This document shows positions 16,948 to 24,183 of a stretch of 38,123 nt of DNA, piece by piece. The notes under the pieces are model-generated. The model was not told the DNA's origin. It saw nothing but the letters and a program-made list of their open reading frames with translations, and made no database searches. The stretch lies in the NCBI GenBank assembly GCA_023249225.1, contig JAHFDA010000025.1, positions 1 through 38,123 of the forward strand, written 5' to 3'. The first letter of the stretch is position 1, and each line of letters begins with the position of its first letter. Both the position numbers and the translations under genes were made by a program. This DNA comes from a bacterium (GTDB taxonomy: Bacteria > Margulisbacteria > Marinamargulisbacteria > JAHFDA01).

Positions 16948-16954
16948 CATAACG

Positions 16955-18136
16955 ATGAAATATCCCCGGGGGTTTTTGGTCTCTGGTATCCATGCGCGCA
17001 TTAAGCGCAATCCGCGCAAGCTTGATTTGGCGATTATTCACAGTGTGGTACCCGCTACCGTGGCGGGCGTGACCACCCAAAACCGCGTGGCGGCGGCGCC
17101 AGTGCTGTATGCCCGCAAAGTTTTTCGGCAGGGTGTGGCGCAGACTATCGTGGTCAACAGCGGTAATGCCAATGCTTGTACGGGCAAGGCCGGCTTGTAT
17201 GTGGTTGACCGCGAAGTTGAAGCCGTGGTGGCAGCCCTGGGAGTCAAGCTTGCACATGTCCTGGTGGCCTCGACCGGTATTATTGGTGTGCTACCTGATG
17301 TGGCCAAACTCGAGGTTGGCATTGCACGGGTGGCCAAACAACTGGCGCCGCGCAAATGGCCGCGCGTGGCTCGCGCCATTATGACCACCGATCTCACGCT
17401 TAAGCAGGCTTGGGTGGGCGGCAGTTTTAGGGGACAAAAATACGCCCTTGGAGGAGTGACCAAAGGCTCTGGCATGATCCATCCCAACATGGGCACCATG
17501 CTGGCATTTTTGGTGACCGACCTGGGCATGACACAGCGTCTTTTGCAAAAAGCCCTGGCCGAGGCCAACCGGGTTTCGTTTAATCGTATCAGTGTCGATG
17601 GCGACGTCAGTACCAACGACATGGCGGTGGTCATGGCCAATGGTCAATCGGGAATCATGCTGACCTCGGAGAGCGAGCCTTTGTATCAGCGTTTCTGCAA
17701 GCAACTGACGCAGGTGTGCATTGATCTGGCCAAAGAAATTGCCCGCGATGGCGAAGGGGCCACCAAGCTGATTGAATGTTTGGTGACGGGGGCACGCAAT
17801 GAAGCCGAAGCGGAACAGGTGGCTAAAACGGTGATCACTTCTTCGCTGGTCAAAGCGGCGGTGCATGGCGAGGATCCCAACTGGGGCCGGGTGATTGCGG
17901 CGGCCGGGCGTAGCGGGGTACCGCTTCCGCCTTCGCGCTTGCGCCTGTGGTTTGGCGACAAGCTGATCTACCGCCGGGGTGCGCCGGTACGCAAGCCGCG
18001 CGAACATTTTCGGCCTGCCCTGCTTAAGCGGGACGTCCTTATTTACCTTGACCTGGGTATGGGAGACGCCCGGGCAGTCTGCTGGGGCTGCGATCTTTCG
18101 GCGCGATACGTTCAAATTAACGCGGCTTACTCGTAA
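16955..18136 (+). CDS. argJ: Glutamate N-acetyltransferase / ornithine acetyltransferase
   Basis: 393 residues. ArgJ moves the acetyl group from N-acetylornithine to glutamate, and in the bifunctional form also uses acetyl-CoA. It self-cleaves before a nucleophilic Thr; here KGSGMIHPNMGTMLAFL puts that at Thr181, preceded by Gly where Ala is usual. Other landmarks are TTDLTLK, SVDGDVSTND and the C-terminal LGMGDARAVCWGCDLSARYV with the conserved Gly-Asp-x-x-x-x-x-W-G-C pattern. Presence of argJ implies the cyclic acetyl pathway. No argD is found beside it. Confidence 0.95.
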   Translation: MKYPRGFLVSGIHARIKRNPRKLDLAIIHSVVPATVAGVTTQNRVAAAPVLYARKVFRQGVAQTIVVNSGNANACTGKAGLYVVDREVEAVVAALGVKLAHVLVASTGIIGVLPDVAKLEVGIARVAKQLAPRKWPRVARAIMTTDLTLKQAWVGGSFRGQKYALGGVTKGSGMIHPNMGTMLAFLVTDLGMTQRLLQKALAEANRVSFNRISVDGDVSTNDMAVVMANGQSGIMLTSESEPLYQRFCKQLTQVCIDLAKEIARDGEGATKLIECLVTGARNEAEAEQVAKTVITSSLVKAAVHGEDPNWGRVIAAAGRSGVPLPPSRLRLWFGDKLIYRRGAPVRKPREHFRPALLKRDVLIYLDLGMGDARAVCWGCDLSARYVQINAAYS

Positions 18137-18165
18137 TTCACAATTTCCTACCCATATCGCATAAT
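18137..18165 (+). promoter_or_regulatory. argB promoter (TTCACA-17-CATAAT)
   Basis: TTCACA (18137-18142) and CATAAT (18160-18165), each 5 of 6 to consensus, are spaced 17 nt apart. They start immediately after the argJ stop. The -10 ends 9 nt before the argB ATG, so the leader would be only a few bases. Confidence 0.6.
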
Positions 18166-18174
18166 TAAGATTCC

Positions 18175-19056
18175 ATGGTCAGCCAACAAGTCAGCCTGCG
18201 TGCTCATGTGGTGCTTGAGGCGCTGCCTTACATCCGCAAGTTTTATGGCAAGACTATTGTCATCAAATACGGCGGGGCGGCCCAGATTGACCTTAACCTG
18301 GCCAAAGAGTTTGCCCGTGACGTGGTGCTCTTAAAATATGTGGGCATGAACCCGGTGATCGTACACGGTGGCGGGCCAGAGATCACCCGTTTCATGGAAA
18401 AAATGGGAAAAAAATCTGAATTCGTCAATGGCGTGCGCGTCACCGATGCTGAAACCGTAGAAATGGCTGAAATGGTCTTGTCCGGAAAAATCAGTAAAAG
18501 CATTGTCAGCATGATCAATCATGCCGGCGGACGCGCCGTCAGTTTAAGCGGTAAAGACGGAAACCTGATATTGGCCAAGCGCCTGCGCGGCGGTCGCAAA
18601 GACATGGGTTTTGTAGGTCAGATCACCGGCATCAACCCGGCCATCATTGAATCGCTGGATAAAAGTGGTTTTATTCCGGTCATTTCGTCCATTGCCGCCG
18701 GCGAAGAAGCCGAGTCGCTCAATATCAACGCCGACGAGGCTGCCAGCGCCATTGCGGTTGCGCTTAAGGCCATTAAACTGATTTATCTTACAGACGTCGA
18801 TGGCATCCAGGACAAAGACGGCGAACTGCTGGCACGCCTGTCACTTTCGGATACCAAGGCGCTGATCCGCAAAAAAGTCATTGTCGGCGGCATGCTGCCC
18901 AAGGCCAAATGTTGTATGGAAGCGGTGGCCAACGGCGTGATGTCGGCGCATGTGATCGATGGACGCATCATGCACAGCGTGCTTTTAGAACTATTCACCG
19001 ACACCGGTATCGGAACCATGATCAAGCCGGGAATTACGCCCCATGCCCAAGTTTAA
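18175..19056 (+). CDS. argB: Acetylglutamate kinase
   Basis: 293 residues of the amino-acid kinase fold, phosphorylating N-acetylglutamate with ATP. It shows VIKYGGAA near residue 28, VIVHGGGPEI with the glycine-rich substrate loop, SLSGKDGNL, VISSIAAG, NINADEAASAIA with the catalytic Asp, and YLTDVDGI. The N-terminal helix (about residues 1-20) is of the type found in arginine-inhibited hexameric kinases, so feedback inhibition by arginine is possible. It overlaps argF by 14 nt, implying coupling. Confidence 0.96.
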   Translation: MVSQQVSLRAHVVLEALPYIRKFYGKTIVIKYGGAAQIDLNLAKEFARDVVLLKYVGMNPVIVHGGGPEITRFMEKMGKKSEFVNGVRVTDAETVEMAEMVLSGKISKSIVSMINHAGGRAVSLSGKDGNLILAKRLRGGRKDMGFVGQITGINPAIIESLDKSGFIPVISSIAAGEEAESLNINADEAASAIAVALKAIKLIYLTDVDGIQDKDGELLARLSLSDTKALIRKKVIVGGMLPKAKCCMEAVANGVMSAHVIDGRIMHSVLLELFTDTGIGTMIKPGITPHAQV

Positions 19057-19972
19057 GCATCTGGTTTCGCTCCATGCGCTGAAACCCGAGCAAATCCACG
19101 AAATTCTTACTTTGGCAGCGCGGTTTAAAATCGAACTCAAACAAGGCAAGGAACATGCCTTGCTCAAGCAAAAAACTCTGGCGATGATTTTTGAAAAACC
19201 TTCGACGCGCACGCGGGTCAGTTTTGAAGTTGGTATGGTGCAGCTGGGAGGTCACGTGATCAACTTGCGTCCGGATGATATCCAAATGGATGGGCGCGAA
19301 CCCGTCTCGGATATTGCCCGTACCCTCTCGCGTATGGTGCAGGGCATCATGCTACGCACCTTTGCCCACGAGACCATCGAACGCTTTGCCGAGTTTGCCG
19401 AGGTACCGGTGATCAATGGGCTGTCAGACTATGAGCATCCCTGCCAGGCCCTGGCAGACATGCTTACGCTCATTGAGCACTTTGGGCACCTCGATGACAT
19501 TGTGCTGACTTATGTGGGCGACGGAAACAACGTGGCGCATTCATTAATGTTTGCCGCCGCCAAGGTGGGGCTCAAGTTGCGCGTGTGCACGCCCAAGGGT
19601 TACGAGCCCAGCCGCAAGGCGCTTAAAGCCCTGGGAACGCTTAAAAATAAGCGTCGCGGAATCGATATCGAACTCTTGCGTGATCCCAGGCAAGCCGTGG
19701 CTGGCGCACAGGTGGTTTATACCGATGTGTGGGCCAGCATGGGGCAGGAAGCCGAGTCCGCGCAGCGGGAGCGTGATTTTCGGGCGTATCAAGTGAATGC
19801 GGCCTTGTTAAAACACGCCGATCCAAAATGTCTGGTGATGCATTGCCTGCCAGCCCACCGTGGCCTTGAAATTACCGCCGCAGTGATTGACGGACCGCAG
19901 TCGATTGTGTTTGACCAGGCTGAAAACAGGTTGCATGCGCAAAAAGCGGTGTTGGCGCTGTTGATGTCGTAG
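19043..19972 (+). CDS. argF: Ornithine carbamoyltransferase
   Basis: 309 residues that make citrulline from ornithine and carbamoyl phosphate. Carbamoyl-phosphate motifs are FEKPSTRTRVSFE and HPCQALAD; the ornithine side has VYTDVWASMGQE and the catalytic HCLPAHRG. Length is normal. The start inside the end of argB (ATG at 19043) keeps the conserved N-terminus (FKHLVSLHAL). Followed 9 nt later by argG. Confidence 0.96.
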   Translation: MPKFKHLVSLHALKPEQIHEILTLAARFKIELKQGKEHALLKQKTLAMIFEKPSTRTRVSFEVGMVQLGGHVINLRPDDIQMDGREPVSDIARTLSRMVQGIMLRTFAHETIERFAEFAEVPVINGLSDYEHPCQALADMLTLIEHFGHLDDIVLTYVGDGNNVAHSLMFAAAKVGLKLRVCTPKGYEPSRKALKALGTLKNKRRGIDIELLRDPRQAVAGAQVVYTDVWASMGQEAESAQRERDFRAYQVNAALLKHADPKCLVMHCLPAHRGLEITAAVIDGPQSIVFDQAENRLHAQKAVLALLMS

Positions 19973-19981
19973 GAGGATCCA

Positions 19982-21187
19982 ATGTCTGTAAGAGTGAAAA
20001 AAGTTGTGCTGGCTTATTCTGGAGGATTAGACACCTCTGTCATTATCCCTTGGCTGATCGAAAACTACGGCTGCGAAGTCATTGCCTATGCTGCCGATCT
20101 GGGACAGGGTGACAAGGGTTCTGAAATTATCAAAAAGGCCAAACGCAGCGGGGCCAGCAAAGCCTTTTATGAGGATGTCACCGCAGAATTTGTGCGTGAT
20201 TATTGCTTTCCATGTTTGCGCGCCCAAGCCAAATACGAAGGCAAGTACCTGCTGGGCACATCTATGGCCCGGCCACTGATTGCCGAAAAACAGGTGCGTG
20301 TGGCCTTGCGTGAAAAAGCCGATGCGGTGGCGCATGGGGCCACTGGCAAGGGCAACGACCAGGTGCGTTTTGAACTGACCTACATGTCGCTGGCCCCACA
20401 TTTAAAAATCATTGCGCCGTGGAAAGATGACAAATGGACCCTCAACTCACGCGAGGAGGCCATCGACTATGCCCATGCGCGCGGCATTCCGGTACCGGTG
20501 ACCAAGAAAAAAATCTACTCCGAAGATGGCAACCTGTGGCATCTCTCGCACGAAGGCGGCGAGCTTGAGGATCCAGCGCGCGAGCCGCTCGACCGCGTCT
20601 ATAAAATAAGTTCACCCCTAAGCAAGGCACCTGGCAAACCTGAATACGTGACGGTGGAGTTTAAGTCCGGTACGCCGGTGGCGGTTAACGGAAAGCGCTT
20701 AAAACCAGTCGAACTCCTCAAGCAGCTCAACGCGCTGGGCGGCCGTCACGGTGTCGGTCAAATCGACATGGTCGAAAACCGGCTGGTGGGCATCAAGTCG
20801 CGCGGGGCTTACGAGACGCCCGGCGGGACGATTCTGTATGAGGCGCACGAAGCCCTGGAACGCCTGGTGCTGGATAAAACCACTTATCAGATCAAGCAAC
20901 CGCTTTCACTTAAGTACGCCGAACTGGTATACAACGGTCAATGGTTTTGCCGCGCCAAAAATAGTCTCGATGTTTTCTTTAACAAGGTAAACGAACGGGT
21001 CACCGGTACGGTACGCGTTAAACTCTTCAAAGGCCGGGCCACAGCCGCCGGAGCCAAGTCACCTTATTCGCTTTACGATCAGGGCCTGGGTGGTTTTTCT
21101 AACGTTAAACTTTATGACCAAAAAGATGCCATTGGGTTTATCCGACTTTTTGGTTTGCAGCAAAGGCTTGAGAATCAGATTAGATAA
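19982..21187 (+). CDS. argG: Argininosuccinate synthase
   Basis: 401 residues that join citrulline and aspartate using ATP. The PP-loop is VLAYSGGLDTSVIIPWL near the start; ARPLIAEKQV, HGATGKGNDQVRFE and YEDGNLWHLSHEGGELEDP-like blocks follow, all characteristic. A strong Shine-Dalgarno AGGAGG sits 6 nt before the ATG. In many genomes argH follows directly; here it is nearly 15 kb away, separated by the CRISPR-Cas island and two unknown genes. Confidence 0.97.
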   Translation: MSVRVKKVVLAYSGGLDTSVIIPWLIENYGCEVIAYAADLGQGDKGSEIIKKAKRSGASKAFYEDVTAEFVRDYCFPCLRAQAKYEGKYLLGTSMARPLIAEKQVRVALREKADAVAHGATGKGNDQVRFELTYMSLAPHLKIIAPWKDDKWTLNSREEAIDYAHARGIPVPVTKKKIYSEDGNLWHLSHEGGELEDPAREPLDRVYKISSPLSKAPGKPEYVTVEFKSGTPVAVNGKRLKPVELLKQLNALGGRHGVGQIDMVENRLVGIKSRGAYETPGGTILYEAHEALERLVLDKTTYQIKQPLSLKYAELVYNGQWFCRAKNSLDVFFNKVNERVTGTVRVKLFKGRATAAGAKSPYSLYDQGLGGFSNVKLYDQKDAIGFIRLFGLQQRLENQIR

Positions 21188-21207
21188 AGCCACACGCGGT
21201 CATCTTT

Positions 21208-23853
21208 ATGAGTACGGGTTATTTTCGATATTGGGGCAAAGCTGATAGAGAAGATCCGTCTCAATTTCACCTATTGGTTTATCATAGTCTCGATGTCGCT
21301 GCGGTCGGGCGAGTGTTACTGGAAGGTCAGCCAAAACTGCTTAGAAATCTTTCCAATCAATCGGGTATTAGACCTGAGCGCTTAATCGATTGGATTACTT
21401 TTTTGCTTGCTCTCCATGACATTGGCAAGTTTGCAGACAGTTTTCAAAATCTTATTCCAGATCTATTTAATCAGCTTCAGGGTAGAGCTTTTGATACGGT
21501 ATATCGACAACGCCATGATACCTTGGGGTTTCGGTATCTTGATCAATATTTGATAAAAGCTATTTCACGTGAAGAATCGAGTGATTTACGGGATCTGCTT
21601 TTGCCTTGGCTGAATGCGGTTTGTGGCCATCATGGGCAACCTCCCAAAAATGATACGGATCCCAGGCCCTTAGGCAAAGATTTTCCAGCAATGATACTGA
21701 CCGATGCTAATAGTTTTGTAGCATTTGTTCGGGATAAATTTTTACCCGATGGTTTTCCGTTTGGCGTCGAAGAGTATCGTTTGTTTTGCGATCGCTTTCC
21801 GCGAATTTCATGGTTAGTCGCCGGGTTGGCGGTGGCTTCTGATTGGATTGGATCAAATAGCAGTTGGTTCCGATATTGTAAGGATCAACAAGATCTAAAT
21901 AGTTATTGGCAAACCAAGGCCTTACCTAACGCATTAACGGCTGTTAATAAAAGCGGTTTTATTCCTGTCGTGGCACAAGAATATTTAAGTTATCGACGTA
22001 TCTTTCCGGGCATTGCCCAGCTTACCCCGTTACAAGAACATTCCGAAAATTTGAAAATAACGGATACCCCTGGCTTGTTCATTTTGGAAGAGGTGACGGG
22101 TGGCGGAAAGACGGAAGCGGCCTTCATATTAGCCCAGCGCCTAATGGCAAAGGGTTTGGCAGATGGAATCTTTATGGCCCTGCCTACCATGGCGACCGCA
22201 AATGCAATGTATAAGAGAGTTCGTGCTATTTATAAAAAATTATTTCAAGACGATGCCGATCCATCGTTAGTTCTGGCCCATAGTTCGGGGCCCATGGTTT
22301 TAAAAATGGAGAAAAATACCCGACTAGATCATGGTTATGGAGGCGATGAAAGTAGTGCTACACAGGATTGCGCGGCATGGTTTTCGGACAATAGAAAAAA
22401 AGCCCTACTGGCGCATGTAGGTGTAGGTACTATTGATCAGGCTTTGCTTAGCATCCTGCCGGTTAGACACCAATCCTTGCGCTTACTTGGTTTATACGGA
22501 AAGGTTCTTGTGGTTGACGAGGTGCATGCCAACGATGATTATGTGCACAAGCTGCTGTGTTCACTATTAAAGTTTCATGCATCGTTTGGGGGCAGTGCCA
22601 TTTTGCTCTCGGCTACGCTTCCACAACAAATGCGCAAGGAATTGCTAAAGGCCTATGCCGAAGGCCGGCGATTACCAGCCCCTGAAGTGATGGAAGTTAA
22701 GTATCCCTTGCTTACATATTATTCCGAAGGTCAAATTTGCGAGCATGCAGTTGCAGCGCGGCGAGAGATGTCTCGTGAGGTGCGAGTAAATCTGATTTAT
22801 ACAGAGCAGCAAGTATATGATGCTATTCAGGCTGCCTTGAATAAAGGGCACTGCGTTTGCTGGGTTCGCAACACGATTGTCGATGCGCTGCAGGCATATC
22901 GCTATTGGCAAACTCGCATGGAACTTGAATTATTAACCTTATTTCACTCCCGCTTTGCATTAAGTGACCGCTTGGAAATTGAAAATAAGGTTTTGGATTA
23001 TTTTGGACCAGATAGCGCCAGTAACGTGCGAAAGGGCAGATTGCTAATTGCCACACAGGTGGCTGAACAGTCGTTAGACTTAGATTTTGATTTTATGGTC
23101 ACAGATCTTGCTCCGATTGATCTTGTTATTCAAAGGGCTGGTCGTTTGCAGCGCCATGCACGAGGCAATCGCACGCCAGTTTTGGCTGTCTATACGCCCA
23201 TGCCGGAGCCCGAAGCTAAATCAGACTGGTACAAAAAGCATTTTCCAAAGGCCGCCAGGGTGTATCCGCATCACGGGCAACTATGGCTAACTGCTCGGTG
23301 GTTATGCGAAAGAAGATCTTTTCGTATGCCCGAATATGCAAGGGATATGATCGAATTTGTGTTTTCCGAGTCGTCTTACAATGCGGTTCCGCCAGATCTT
23401 CAAATGACTGAAGATAAGTCGCAAGGGGCAGATCAGGGTAAAAAAAGTATGGCTCGTTTCAATAGTCTTGATTTGAATCAGGGGTATAAACAAACACTAA
23501 CCCATTGGCAGGATGACGCCTTTGCACCAACCCGTTTGGGAGAACCTACCGTAACGCTGCGTCTGGCGCGTTGGCAGGATAATCGCCTGGTGCCCTGGAT
23601 TGAAGTGCATGATGAGTATGGTTGGCAGCTTTCTCAACTGAGTGTTAGAAAATATTATGCAGCGGCAGAATATGTGGGTGAACATGCAGTGGCCTTTGAT
23701 GAGGCAAGGCGGAGTATGAGAGATCAGGGCAAATATGTGCTACTTGTGCCTTTGATCGAAAAGAATGGAATTTGGTGCGGGAGCGTTCTTAATTGCGAGG
23801 GTGCAGTGGTGGACGTTGTATACACCGTTAAGTTTGGTGCCGAGTTTGTATAA
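21208..23853 (+). CDS. cas3: CRISPR-associated helicase-nuclease Cas3 (type I-E)
   Basis: 881 residues, the effector nuclease recruited by target-bound Cascade. The N-terminal HD nuclease domain has YHSLDVAAVG (His near 26), ALHDIGKFADSF (HD near 70) and VCGHHGQPP. The SF2 helicase follows: Walker A EEVTGGGKTEAAF near residue 297, DEVH near 437, LLSATLP near 470, and motif VI VIQRAGRLQRHAR. The C-terminal domain is of the type I-E kind. It starts 20 nt after argG with no obvious promoter of its own, so read-through from argG is possible. Base composition is more AT-rich than the arg genes, consistent with transfer. Confidence 0.96.
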   Translation: MSTGYFRYWGKADREDPSQFHLLVYHSLDVAAVGRVLLEGQPKLLRNLSNQSGIRPERLIDWITFLLALHDIGKFADSFQNLIPDLFNQLQGRAFDTVYRQRHDTLGFRYLDQYLIKAISREESSDLRDLLLPWLNAVCGHHGQPPKNDTDPRPLGKDFPAMILTDANSFVAFVRDKFLPDGFPFGVEEYRLFCDRFPRISWLVAGLAVASDWIGSNSSWFRYCKDQQDLNSYWQTKALPNALTAVNKSGFIPVVAQEYLSYRRIFPGIAQLTPLQEHSENLKITDTPGLFILEEVTGGGKTEAAFILAQRLMAKGLADGIFMALPTMATANAMYKRVRAIYKKLFQDDADPSLVLAHSSGPMVLKMEKNTRLDHGYGGDESSATQDCAAWFSDNRKKALLAHVGVGTIDQALLSILPVRHQSLRLLGLYGKVLVVDEVHANDDYVHKLLCSLLKFHASFGGSAILLSATLPQQMRKELLKAYAEGRRLPAPEVMEVKYPLLTYYSEGQICEHAVAARREMSREVRVNLIYTEQQVYDAIQAALNKGHCVCWVRNTIVDALQAYRYWQTRMELELLTLFHSRFALSDRLEIENKVLDYFGPDSASNVRKGRLLIATQVAEQSLDLDFDFMVTDLAPIDLVIQRAGRLQRHARGNRTPVLAVYTPMPEPEAKSDWYKKHFPKAARVYPHHGQLWLTARWLCERRSFRMPEYARDMIEFVFSESSYNAVPPDLQMTEDKSQGADQGKKSMARFNSLDLNQGYKQTLTHWQDDAFAPTRLGEPTVTLRLARWQDNRLVPWIEVHDEYGWQLSQLSVRKYYAAAEYVGEHAVAFDEARRSMRDQGKYVLLVPLIEKNGIWCGSVLNCEGAVVDVVYTVKFGAEFV

Positions 23854-23868
23854 AATTAAAGGCAAATT

Positions 23869-23958
23869 GATGGAATCCCCACACCTGTGGGGAACAGGTT
23901 TTCGCCAAGCGATGTCAATAATCGCCACTCGGGACATCCCCATAATCATGGGGGACAT
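23869..23958 (-). ncRNA. Predicted crRNA-like regulatory RNA (CreR-like mini-array)
   Basis: On the minus strand two degenerate CRISPR repeats flank a 32-nt pseudo-spacer. Pseudo-repeat 1 (23930-23958) matches the array repeat at 20 of 29 positions and ends ATGTCCCG, 6 of 8 to the crRNA handle ATGAACCG. Pseudo-repeat 2 (23869-23897) matches 20 of its first 23 positions but has lost the handle, which would not be needed there. Both keep the Cas6e stem: CCCCAC/GTGGGG in repeat 2, and CCCCAT/ATGGGG in repeat 1, a compensated pair change. The repeat-to-repeat distance is 61 nt, identical to the array. The pseudo-spacer (23898-23929) targets the adjacent cas promoter. No third copy is seen. Confidence 0.8.
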
Positions 23959-23978
23959 CGGTAGAATGCTGCCAAAAA

Positions 23979-24013
23979 TTCATAGAGTTAATTTATCATT
24001 AATCTCCACTCTT
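23979..24013 (-). promoter_or_regulatory. Predicted Cascade-binding site of the crRNA-like RNA
   Basis: On the minus strand the PAM AAG (24011-24013) is followed by AGTGGAGATTAATGATA. The pseudo-spacer begins AGTGGCGATTATTGACA. Positions 1-5, 7-11, 13-15 and 17 match. Mismatches up to 17 are at 6, 12 and 16; type I-E Cascade leaves every sixth base unpaired, so 6 and 12 should not matter. Beyond 17 there is almost no match, which fits binding without cleavage. The PAM overlaps the -35 box of the plus-strand promoter. Confidence 0.8.
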
Positions 24014-24018
24014 TACAA
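23990..24018 (-). promoter_or_regulatory. Possible promoter of the crRNA-like RNA
   Basis: On the minus strand TTGTAA (24013-24018) and TAAATT (23990-23995) are 17 nt apart, each 4 of 6 to consensus. Its -35 shares bases with the divergent Cascade promoter, and the Cascade site covers it, so the RNA would also repress itself. Confidence 0.4.
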
Positions 24019-24040
24019 ATTATTTGTTTGTAGTTATTAT
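24012..24040 (+). promoter_or_regulatory. Promoter of the Cascade operon (TTTACA-17-TATTAT)
   Basis: TTTACA (24012-24017, 5 of 6) and TATTAT (24035-24040, 5 of 6) are 17 nt apart. Transcription would start near 24047, about 5 nt before the small ORF at 24052. Its -35 overlaps the predicted Cascade site. Confidence 0.7.
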
Positions 24041-24051
24041 CCTACTACGTA

Positions 24052-24177
24052 ATGGTAGAAAGTTTACTTCTATTGATTAAAGATGCTGTATCGGCGGGTA
24101 ATCTTGCTCAACCTCAGGCCCTTGTAGCACTTGCGCTATTGGTAGCCTTGGTGGCTGTATTTAAGATTAAGGCTTGA
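24052..24177 (+). CDS. 41-residue hydrophobic membrane peptide, toxin-like
   Basis: A short gene between cas3 and cas8e. The product has an N-terminal helix (MVESLLLLIKDAV), a short polar turn (SAGNLAQPQ) and one transmembrane stretch (ALVALALLVALVAVF) ending in basic KIKA. It is the first gene behind the predicted Cascade promoter, and its TGA lies 6 nt before the cas8e ATG, so cas8e may depend on its translation. There is no Shine-Dalgarno; the expected transcript start is about 5 nt before the ATG. The size and layout recall small membrane toxins of type I toxin-antitoxin systems, but I recognise no family. Alternatives: a leader peptide for cas8e, or a chance ORF. Confidence 0.6.
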   Translation: MVESLLLLIKDAVSAGNLAQPQALVALALLVALVAVFKIKA

Positions 24178-24183
24178 TTATTT

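Noticed and set aside
17291-18115. 274-codon minus-strand ORF opposite argJ
   Set aside because: Antisense shadow; ArgJ motifs are intact on the plus strand across the same bases.
23869-23958. The two hairpins after cas3 as simple transcription terminators
   Set aside because: There is no U-tract after either stem on the plus strand, and the 61-nt spacing, handle remnant and matching target need another explanation.
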